This document shows, one piece after another, positions 8,315 through 14,666 of a stretch of 25,683 nucleotides of DNA. Source of the DNA: DAOTUB01 sp034437455 (GTDB lineage Bacteria; Chloroflexota; Anaerolineae; B4-G1); contig DAOTUB010000171.1 in assembly GCA_034437455.1 (NCBI GenBank), positions 1 through 25,683 of the forward strand, in the 5' to 3' direction. The notes beneath the pieces are model-generated. The model ran no database searches and was not told where the DNA came from. It saw only the letters and a program-made list of their open reading frames with translations. The position numbers and the translations under genes were made by a program. Position 1 is the stretch's first letter; every line of letters starts with the position of its first letter.

Positions 8315-9520
8315 ATGCGTAGGTTGTTACCCATCACTTGTATCGTTGTTGCTCTGTTGATCCAGGTCGCTGCTTTCGTCCACGCCGACGAGGAGAAACC
8401 CGTAGTGCATGCCATTTTGTTCTATTCGCCGAACTGCCCTCACTGCCATCAAGTCATCCAAGAAGTTCTGCCGCCGCTTTGGGAGCAGTACGGGGAACAA
8501 TTGCAGATCGCCGGGGCAGACACCTCTACGCCTGATGGAAGTGCGCTCTACCAAGCAGCCATCGAGCACTTTCAAATCCCGGACGAGCGACGCGGCGTGC
8601 CGACGTTGATCATCGGTGACGTGGTACTGGTCGGCAGCGGTGAAATCCCCGCCCAGTTACCCGGCCTGGTCGAGCAAGGAATGGCTGCCGGTGGCTCGGC
8701 TTGGCCCGCGATCCCTAATTTCGCTACACCCTCCCCCCCGACATCCGCGGCCACAGCCACGTCTGCGCCAACATCCGTGCCGGATGCAACGCCATCGCCT
8801 ACCCACGCGCCGGATGTAACGCCATCGCCCACCCATACACCACTGCCCACCCCGACTCCGGGTCTGGCGCTCTCCACAGACACACCACCTAGCATCGGTG
8901 AGATCATCGCCCGCGACATGCCAGGGAATGCGATATCCATCGGGGTGCTATGTGGAATGGTGCTGAGCCTGGGATACGTGGTACGGGATGGAGTGCGCAT
9001 CCGTCGCAAATGGAAGAGCCAACAAGGACAAGGGAACCCTGGACCTGAGCCAACAAACACGCCATCCTGGCAGAGTTGGGCCATGCTGGCCCTGTGCTTA
9101 ATCGGCCTGGGCGTGGCCAGCTACCTGGCCTACGTAGAGACCACACTCTCAGAGGCCGTGTGCGGCCCAGTAGGCGATTGCAACAGCGTGCAACAGAGCG
9201 AGTATGCGCGGCTTTTCGGCCTGATCCCGATCGCAGTGCTCGGTGTGGTGGGCTATATCTGCATCCTCGCTGTGTGGGTCTGGGGACGGCTAGGGCGCGG
9301 ACGACTGGCGGAACTGACACCGGTGGCATTGTTAGGGCTGACGCTCTTTGGTATCGGGTTTTCGATCTACCTGACCTTCCTGGAACCGTTCGTCGTCGGT
9401 GCAACCTGCTCCTGGTGTCTCGGTTCGGCGGTGAGTATGACGTTACTTCTGTTGCTGGCTGCCAGGCCAGGATGGGAAACGCTTGGGCGGGAGTGGTGGG
9501 GAGCTTCGTCGCCAGCCTGA
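8315..9520 (+). CDS. Thioredoxin-like / vitamin K epoxide reductase (VKOR) membrane fusion
   Basis: Predicted disulfide-forming membrane protein acting on exported proteins, with quinone as final electron acceptor. Order: signal or anchor segment (4-22), thioredoxin-like domain with CPHC at 41-44 and a cis-Pro region RGVPTLII (93-100), a Pro/Thr/Ser-rich linker (about 138-192) with near-repeats of 'ATPSPTHAPD', a membrane helix (about 205-224), a short charged loop, then a VKOR domain. The VKOR part has several helices (about 254-274, 300-323, 335-355, 370-383), the loop cysteines Cys283 and Cys289 (CGPVGDCN), and the active-site CSWC (365-368). The best-known bacterial fusions carry thioredoxin after VKOR; here it comes first. 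AAGGAGG lies 9 nt upstream of the ATG. The gene follows sufB by 54 nt. Confidence 0.9.
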   Translation: MRRLLPITCIVVALLIQVAAFVHADEEKPVVHAILFYSPNCPHCHQVIQEVLPPLWEQYGEQLQIAGADTSTPDGSALYQAAIEHFQIPDERRGVPTLIIGDVVLVGSGEIPAQLPGLVEQGMAAGGSAWPAIPNFATPSPPTSAATATSAPTSVPDATPSPTHAPDVTPSPTHTPLPTPTPGLALSTDTPPSIGEIIARDMPGNAISIGVLCGMVLSLGYVVRDGVRIRRKWKSQQGQGNPGPEPTNTPSWQSWAMLALCLIGLGVASYLAYVETTLSEAVCGPVGDCNSVQQSEYARLFGLIPIAVLGVVGYICILAVWVWGRLGRGRLAELTPVALLGLTLFGIGFSIYLTFLEPFVVGATCSWCLGSAVSMTLLLLLAARPGWETLGREWWGASSPA

Positions 9521-9599
9521 TCGTCTTCTGGCTTACGCAGACCGATATACATACCGACGATCATAATCAAGCGCTGGGGCTTTTGTTGATCTGATAAGG

Positions 9600-11612
9600 C
9601 TATTCCGGGCAACTATCCGACGTGTAATAGACCTTCCGCCACGCGATCTCGTATCCTGGACCCTCGCACCAGCCCACGTCACCGCGTCCGCATTCATCGG
9701 GTATCGGCCAAGAAAGCGCTCCCGACGATACGAAATAGGTCATCACGTGGGGAAATCTTGATACCTCGTGATACGGTCCTGGCAACTCGTATTCGAGATC
9801 CACTTGGCTGAAAAAGTAGCGGTATTCATCACTCGGCCCTCCGCCAAAGGCCCACCCAATCTGTCCCTTTGTCTTGGACGAGTTGCATTCGTTCAGGCTG
9901 GGTACGGACATCGAGAGGCGTTCGACGGGCGTGGGAGTGAGACCATCGGGTGTGAGAGTAGGTGTGAGAGTGCCCGTGGGCATGACCGTCGGACGCGGCG
10001 TCGCCGTCGGGCCTACGCGGTACGTAACTTGCAGATCCCCACCGATGGGATTTCCCGCGCCGTCCTGCAACTGCCACGCGCTGGAGTATGTATCATAGTC
10101 CGCCGGCGCCCGCAGAGTGATTTGGATCTCTGCGGTCTCGCCCGGCGCCAGGGATTCGATCTCTGGTTCCACCACCACCTCTAATTCATCCCCCGACACC
10201 AAGACGAGCTGAATGCTCTCCGGCCAGGCGCATGTGCCTGCATTCTCAACCTCCCAGCGCTTGACAAACCGCTGGCCCGGCCTAAGCACGGCAGGCCAGA
10301 CGGGCCTATCACTGACGACCTCGACATCAAAGAGACATGCCGCTATTGCAGTGGCCGTCAGGTCTGGCGTGGGAGTAGGCGTGGGAGTTTGAGTAGGGGT
10401 GAGCGTAGGAACTGGAGTCTGGGTGGGCGCTCCCACCGTGGCCTGGAGCGCCGCGACAGTCTCTGCCATCTCCGTGGCAGCGATATTCAGGGTTGGCGTG
10501 CCTCCAGCCGTTGGCAGAAACCCCAGGCTGCCCAGGAAACTCCCCAGCCGGTCTCTGGAAGCCAAGAGGCCTGCCGTGCCCAGCAGGAGAAGGAACACGA
10601 TACCCAACAGCGCCAACACTCCCCACCTCCGCCACCTCCGCTGTCGAGAAACTGGGGCCGGGATCGGAGTGGGAGTGGATGACGGTACTGGAGTCTGCTC
10701 TTGTGTAAGAGACCTTGAGATGTTTCGAGTCAACGATGACTCGACTTCTGCCTCGCTCACCGGCGGAAGCATGATCGTCTCCCCAGCCGCCACTCGCTGC
10801 AAGTCGGTCACAAACCCTGTGACCTCTTGGTATCGTTGAGCGGGATCCTTTGCCAATGCCCGCACCAGCACTTGTTCGACCATCTCCGGTAAATCCGGTC
10901 GGAGAGCGCGCGGCGACGGCGGCGGCTCGCTGATGTGCTTGAGAATGATGCCCATCGAGGTCTCGGCGTCGAAGGGCAGATCCCCCGTGATCATTTGATA
11001 AAAGACAATCGCCAACGAGTAAATGTCTGACCGCTCGTCGCCGGGTCGGCCCATCGCCTGTTCAGGAGAAATGTATGACGGCGTTCCTATGATCGCCCCA
11101 CTGGCCGTCAGGCCGCTCAGGTTGATCATCCTGGCGATGCCAAAGTCGGTGAGTACAACCTGGCCTTCGTCCGTAAACATGACGTTGCCCGGCTTGATGT
11201 CCCGGTGGATCATCCCTCGCTGGTGAGCATAGTCCAGCGCCTTTCCGAGCGCGACCGCAACGCGGACAGCTTCGTCCAGGGGCATTTTTTCCTCGCGCTC
11301 GGTCAAGTCCTTCAGTTGCATCTTCAACGTGGGGCCGCCAATGAACTCCATCACCATGTAGTAGACGTCCCACTCCCCGTCATAGTCAAAATCATAGACC
11401 TGGACGATGTTGGGGTGACGAAGCATGGCGATAGCCTTCGCCTCTCGCTGGAAGCGAGCCAAAAAGTTCTCCTCGTCAGCCAGGAATGCATGGAGCACCT
11501 TGATGGCCACGTACCGATCCAGGCGAGGCTGATACGCCCTGTAAACCTCCGCCATGCCCCCGCGGCCCAGGTGCTCGATGACTTGGTATCTATCCAACGT
11601 TTCGCCGATCAA
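9600..11612 (-). CDS. Membrane Ser/Thr protein kinase with extracytoplasmic NBR1-like Ig domain
   Basis: Hanks-type kinase, 670 residues. The cytoplasmic catalytic domain spans about residues 9-272: glycine loop GRGGMAEVY, Lys38, Glu57, HRDIKPGN (Asp138), DFG (Asp156), activation segment ending GTPSYISPEQ. A juxtamembrane linker leads to a basic stop-transfer stretch and one helix (about 330-350). Outside lie a Thr/Pro-rich linker (395-418), an Ig-like domain of the NBR1 type (about 435-533; 'FVKRWEVENAGTCAWPESIQLVLVSGD'-like pattern), a second T/P linker and a Cys-containing C-terminal region (from about 565) that I do not recognise. Start is TTG, supported by AAGGAG 7 nt upstream (11620-11625) and the kinase N terminus. 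No phosphatase gene is adjacent. Confidence 0.93.
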   Translation of the reverse strand: MIGETLDRYQVIEHLGRGGMAEVYRAYQPRLDRYVAIKVLHAFLADEENFLARFQREAKAIAMLRHPNIVQVYDFDYDGEWDVYYMVMEFIGGPTLKMQLKDLTEREEKMPLDEAVRVAVALGKALDYAHQRGMIHRDIKPGNVMFTDEGQVVLTDFGIARMINLSGLTASGAIIGTPSYISPEQAMGRPGDERSDIYSLAIVFYQMITGDLPFDAETSMGIILKHISEPPPSPRALRPDLPEMVEQVLVRALAKDPAQRYQEVTGFVTDLQRVAAGETIMLPPVSEAEVESSLTRNISRSLTQEQTPVPSSTPTPIPAPVSRQRRWRRWGVLALLGIVFLLLLGTAGLLASRDRLGSFLGSLGFLPTAGGTPTLNIAATEMAETVAALQATVGAPTQTPVPTLTPTQTPTPTPTPDLTATAIAACLFDVEVVSDRPVWPAVLRPGQRFVKRWEVENAGTCAWPESIQLVLVSGDELEVVVEPEIESLAPGETAEIQITLRAPADYDTYSSAWQLQDGAGNPIGGDLQVTYRVGPTATPRPTVMPTGTLTPTLTPDGLTPTPVERLSMSVPSLNECNSSKTKGQIGWAFGGGPSDEYRYFFSQVDLEYELPGPYHEVSRFPHVMTYFVSSGALSWPIPDECGRGDVGWCEGPGYEIAWRKVYYTSDSCPE

Positions 11613-11633
11613 CGTAGAACTCCTTGAGGCAGG

Positions 11634-11662
11634 ATTGTACTCTCATCGGGCCAGTTTGTCAA
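11634..11662 (-). promoter_or_regulatory. Near-consensus promoter of the Ser/Thr kinase gene
   Basis: On the minus strand TTGACA (11657-11662) is followed after exactly 17 nt by TACAAT (11634-11639). The -35 is a perfect match and the -10 is 5/6. Predicted transcription starts near 11627, leaving a very short leader that contains the AAGGAG site and the TTG start. Confidence 0.82.
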
Positions 11663-11746
11663 TCTCTCCCGGCAGACATTCTTAATCATATACCACTTTC
11701 GATCTCGCTTGGGTTACAAGTTTGTTACAGTTCCCGCTGACAAAGA

Positions 11747-11777
11747 AACTGACCTGGAGAACGCCGCCAGGTCAGTT
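11747..11777. repeat. Strong intergenic hairpin
   Basis: A perfect 11-bp inverted repeat (11747-11757 and 11767-11777) encloses a 9-nt loop. On the minus strand the 3' arm runs into TTTCTTTG, so it resembles a terminator for leftward transcription. No minus-strand gene lies immediately to its right; it may shield the kinase promoter from transcripts arising in the mobile region. Confidence 0.6.
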
Positions 11778-11809
11778 CAAACCCCCGTCGTCAGAACGAA
11801 ATCTATCCC

Positions 11810-11999
11810 ATACCAATTGCGGGATCAAATGTCGCGAATAAGCGAGTGCCCGCTGATTGAGTAGGCCGAAAGCCGTATCGAAATCAAGGGCACGAGCGGC
11901 CCAAAACGCTTGGTTTCGATACGCTGCTCGCTACCGCTCACTGCTACTCAACCGGCGCTCAACCGGCGCTTTCACAATGCTTCGATACGCAATTGGTAT
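11810..11999. mobile_element. MITE-like palindromic element, 190 bp, perfect 12-bp terminal inverted repeats
   Basis: The ends are ATACCAATTGCG (11810-11821) and CGCAATTGGTAT (11988-11999), perfect inverted repeats. Nested inside are TTGAGTAG (11857-11864) with CTACTCAA (11944-11951), and a 14-bp pair at 11875-11888 and 11909-11922 matching at 13 positions (GTATCGAAA core). An 11-bp unit CTCAACCGGCG is tandemly duplicated at 11947-11957 and 11958-11968. The element has no credible protein and would fold into a long cruciform. It is non-autonomous if mobile; no transposase with matching ends is in the window. I see no clear target-site duplication. Confidence 0.6.
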
Positions 12000-12071
12000 C
12001 AACCACGGAAAAACCGATGGATCACTCGCGCCTTGTATATTAGGGTTGAACATTAACAACCTCGAATAGCA

Positions 12072-12100
12072 TTGCCAATTAGCAACAGGGATGATATGCT
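12072..12100 (+). promoter_or_regulatory. Candidate promoter for bridge RNA / IS110 transposase
   Basis: TTGCCA (12072-12077) and TATGCT (12095-12100) are separated by 17 nt, matching consensus at 5/6 and 4/6. Transcription would start near 12107, upstream of two strong hairpins and the transposase gene. Confidence 0.5.
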
Positions 12101-12106
12101 ATCTCC

Positions 12107-12340
12107 TGGGAGGGCAAAGGTGTGAGCTTGCAAAACTCCGCTGAGGAGCCTTCGGCTGCCTCTTTGAGTAGATTGCTCGCCTTCCCCGCTCAGGAGACCC
12201 TATTAGGAACATTGGGGAGTGCCCACGAGGCACTGCCCCTGATCAAGGACAAGCCTGGGTTTGCATACCGTCCCTGGCCCTGGGCGCCCAACCGCACTGC
12301 TGCCCGACCACTTGTACAAGGTACGTCTAGTGCAAAGATA
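12107..12340 (+). ncRNA. Candidate bridge RNA of the IS110-family element
   Basis: IS110 elements of the IS110 subgroup carry a structured guide ('bridge') RNA in the noncoding end upstream of the transposase. This stretch fits by position: it lies between a promoter-like sequence and the transposase ribosome-binding site. It has two strong hairpins. One at 12143-12162 has an 8-bp stem with one bulged G. The other at 12214-12239 has a 10-bp stem with one bulged G and loop CACGA. A palindrome TGGGCGCCCA lies at 12281-12290. Exact ends, target-binding loop and donor-binding loop are not determined; the element boundaries would be needed for that. The ends given are approximate. Confidence 0.4.
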
Positions 12341-12351
12341 AGGAGGTCAAA

Positions 12352-13731
12352 ATGCGCATCATTGGTATCGACTTGGCGGTGAGGGCTAAACATCGGGCCA
12401 TCATCGCCAACGAACAGAGTCGGTTCATCGGCCCTCTCATCCGGTTCAGGACTCGGTTGGCTGACCTGGAGCGGTTGTATGACCGAGGCCGAGAGGAAAT
12501 GGAACCGGACGAGAGTCTGGTGGTAGTGATGGAAGCTACCAACATCGTTTGGCATCCGGTCGCCGTCTACTTCCTGCGTCGAGGAGCGACGGTCTACGTA
12601 GTCAACCCCCGTATGTCCGCCGACCTGGCCCGCTTCTACAACCGCTATGCCACCAGTGACCGTCTGGCGGCCAAAGTCTTGGCCCGTCTGCCGCTGATCA
12701 TCCCGGATAAGTTGTATCCTCTGGTCCTGTCGGGTGCAGACTATCTGGCCCTTCAGCGTGGCTGCAAGGAATTGGGCCGCCTGACCGAGCAGGCCAGCGC
12801 GATCAAGAACCGTCTACAGGCCATCGACCACCTGGGCTGGCCGGACCTGAAACAGCGGGTCTTTGCGAGCCCGCTCGGCCCACCGGCGCGTTGGTTTCGC
12901 GATCACTTCTACGACCCCCAGCAAGTGGTCGAAGCGGGCACCGGGGGATTGCGCCGGGCTTGGCGGGCAGCTGAGGAGGTCTACAACGACGACGAGGACT
13001 GGATCCAGCCTCTGGTTGCCCTGGCCGAGGAGGTGCAATCGCTCTACGGCGACCAGGAAACCTATCTGAGCTATGCCCCCCTCGCCGCCGAGGTCAGCCG
13101 TGACCAACGCCATCTGGCTGAATTGGAAGCCGACGCTCACTTCGTGCGGCTCAACGTCACCCGGCCTCTCTACCGCAAACTCCATCCCAGCCGCAACGTC
13201 GAGACGCTCAGGGGGGTCGGACAGGACGGAGCAGCGGTCTACGTTGCTTTCGTCGGCCTCCCGGAGCGCTTCCCCAACAGCCGCCGTTATCGCGGCTGGC
13301 ACGGAATGATACCGCGTAGCGCCCAGAGTGGCGAGAGCGAAAGCAAAGGGTTGCGCATCACTCGGGCTGGGCCTAACCCGGTCAAAAAGTACAGCTACCT
13401 CAATGCCGATGTCGCACGCCAGTGGGACCCGCAGATTGCAGCCCTCTATCACGATCAGATGGTCAACAAAGGCAAGCACCATACCCAGGCGGTGTGCGCC
13501 TGTGCCACCCATCTGCTCGACCGCGTGCGGGTCATCTTGCTCGAAGACCGCCCCTATGAGCTACAGGACGTGGACGGTAGACCGATCACACCCAAAGAGG
13601 CCCGCACGATCGTCGTGGAACAGTACACCGTACCGGAGAAAGTGCGCCAACGCAACAACAAGCGTGCTCGTCGAGAACGGGCCGAACGACGGGCGGAGCA
13701 GAAAGATAGAAGGAGAAGCCGCTCCAGATAG
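12352..13731 (+). CDS. IS110-family transposase (DEDD recombinase) with one catalytic residue replaced
   Basis: RNA-guided recombinase of the IS110 family, 459 residues. The N-terminal RuvC-like domain has GIDLA (Asp7), MEATN (Glu61) and TSDRLAA (Asp103), with the spacing known for IS621 (Asp11, Glu60, Asp102, Asp105). The fourth acidic position is Ala106 (codon GCG) instead of Asp. The C-terminal Tnp domain has LRGVGQDGAAVYVAFVG (287-303), the serine-bearing QSG (Ser326) and the 'RAGPNPVKKY' that corresponds to 'krGn..lR'. The tail from about 416 is unusually long and basic (RQRNNKRARRERAERR). AAGGAGG (12340-12346) precedes the ATG. It may be an inactive copy or a divergent lineage. No terminal inverted repeats are expected for this subgroup. 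Confidence 0.88.
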   Translation: MRIIGIDLAVRAKHRAIIANEQSRFIGPLIRFRTRLADLERLYDRGREEMEPDESLVVVMEATNIVWHPVAVYFLRRGATVYVVNPRMSADLARFYNRYATSDRLAAKVLARLPLIIPDKLYPLVLSGADYLALQRGCKELGRLTEQASAIKNRLQAIDHLGWPDLKQRVFASPLGPPARWFRDHFYDPQQVVEAGTGGLRRAWRAAEEVYNDDEDWIQPLVALAEEVQSLYGDQETYLSYAPLAAEVSRDQRHLAELEADAHFVRLNVTRPLYRKLHPSRNVETLRGVGQDGAAVYVAFVGLPERFPNSRRYRGWHGMIPRSAQSGESESKGLRITRAGPNPVKKYSYLNADVARQWDPQIAALYHDQMVNKGKHHTQAVCACATHLLDRVRVILLEDRPYELQDVDGRPITPKEARTIVVEQYTVPEKVRQRNNKRARRERAERRAEQKDRRRSRSR

Positions 13732-13735
13732 GTGA

Positions 13736-13757
13736 GAGGCTGGCCATTGGCCACCTC
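13736..13757. repeat. Hairpin just after the IS110 transposase
   Basis: GAGG, a bulged C, then TGGCC pair with GGCCA and CCTC around a 3-nt ATT loop. It begins 5 nt after the transposase stop. No T run follows, so it is not a standard terminator; it may belong to the right end of the element. Confidence 0.45.
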
Positions 13758-13942
13758 AGCCTGAAGACAACTTCCCCTTGCTCCGAATTGTAGCATATCA
13801 CGGAGCGCCGTCAAGCCCCACTAAGATGGGGATGGGGATCGGGCGGCCTATGTACAAAGCGCGGCAGGTAATTGCTATTCGAGATTTTAAGGTTCAATCA
13901 CTTGACAAGACTTAGAACATCTACTAAGAAACTTCCATGTTA

Positions 13943-14091
13943 CCGTCATTCCGAGCGACCGGAGGGAGTCGAGGAATCTCACATTGCGGAATTGGAGACC
14001 CTTCGACTCCGCTCCGCTCAGGGTGACGGCAATTCTATAGTTTCTTGCTCACTGAACGACGCCGTGGCGTTGTGGTTTACTCGAAATGACG
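13943..14091. repeat. Palindromic intergenic repeat of the 'GTCATTCCGAGC' type
   Basis: CCGTCATTCCGAGC (13943-13956) pairs imperfectly (11/14) with GCTCAGGGTGACGG (14016-14029). Inside, GTCGAGGAATCTC faces GAGACCCTTCGAC. A further end-like copy, CTCGAAATGACG, lies at 14080-14091 and matches the inverted left end at 11/12. Sequences of this form are, from memory, dispersed in many copies between genes in diverse bacteria. Function is unknown; it may be a MITE remnant. Confidence 0.6.
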
Positions 14092-14156
14092 ATTATTCCA
14101 AAGTCTCGTTGTAGCACCAGTGCTCATCGTGTATTTCCCTCATCCGAGGTTCTCCC

Positions 14157-14645
14157 CTACCGATTATCACGCTCCCAACGAAAGATGGCGTCTTGCATCA
14201 ATTCGAGTCTGCCCAAATCCGGGCTGCGGCGCCGCTCGTACTCGATCAACCTCTCGACCAGATCTTTATCGCCCCCTGCCTTGCGCAGGATGTATCGGTA
14301 AAGCCGCCTCTCTCGACTGTAGCGCGTATTGGGAAATACCTGGGTCGCGTAATAAGCCGCCCCGATAGCCAACAGCCCGACGAGGATCAGGTATTTTCCC
14401 CAGGCCAGATTGTACGCCAGATAAGACGAAAGAACGAGGATCGTCAGAACAGCCAGCAGAGGTCTCGCCCAGGCCGTGAACCTCGACGGGCTGGGCTCTG
14501 GTTCATCACCATAGTCGTCGTAGAAAAAGCCATAAGCGGCGCCTTCCGACCAGCCGGTCTCTGCATCCGAGCCACACTCGGAGCAGGCAGGGGCATCCGC
14601 CGGTACGTCCGCCCCACAATGGGGACAGGTGAAGCAATCGGGCAT
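14157..14645 (-). CDS. Zinc-ribbon membrane protein of unknown function
   Basis: A protein of 162 residues that I cannot assign to a function. The N terminus is a zinc ribbon with CPHC (7-10) and CSEC (21-24), followed by an acidic, aromatic stretch (about 38-52). Two adjacent hydrophobic helices (about 62-80 and 84-103) make a hairpin in the membrane, leaving both ends on the same side, probably the cytoplasm. The C-terminal 50 residues are charged and helical (RERRLYRYILRKAGGDKDLV). Start is ATG with GAGGA very close to it. The gene follows the dipeptidase by 21 nt on the same strand and is probably the last member of the topoisomerase-dipeptidase transcript. Confidence 0.75.
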   Translation of the reverse strand: MPDCFTCPHCGADVPADAPACSECGSDAETGWSEGAAYGFFYDDYGDEPEPSPSRFTAWARPLLAVLTILVLSSYLAYNLAWGKYLILVGLLAIGAAYYATQVFPNTRYSRERRLYRYILRKAGGDKDLVERLIEYERRRSPDLGRLELMQDAIFRWERDNR

Positions 14646-14666
14646 TCCTCGAAGCTTTGGCGCTCG

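Larger units (their letters stand above)
13732..14156. other. Intergenic region downstream of the IS110 element
   Basis: No credible gene lies in these 425 nt. The region holds the post-transposase hairpin, presumably the right boundary of the IS element (not located), and a palindromic intergenic repeat at about 13943-14091. A short open frame across the repeat is a by-product of the repeat. Confidence 0.6.

Noticed and set aside
8730..8870. Short near-repeats that could suggest a CRISPR-like array
   Set aside because: They encode the Pro/Thr-rich linker of the thioredoxin-VKOR protein in frame; units are irregular and without spacers. The same applies to the P/T linker of the Ser/Thr kinase near 10360-10440.
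9518..9563. 8-bp inverted repeat TGATCGTC/GACGATCA after the VKOR gene
   Set aside because: The arms are separated by 30 nt, there is no T run, and the left arm overlaps the stop codon; too weak to call a terminator.
12122..12382. 86-codon open frame overlapping the transposase start
   Set aside because: It covers the candidate bridge-RNA hairpins and runs past the transposase start codon; no protein motif.
13872..14114. 80-codon open frame downstream of the IS110 gene
   Set aside because: Its middle is the translation of the palindromic intergenic repeat, a well-known source of false small proteins.
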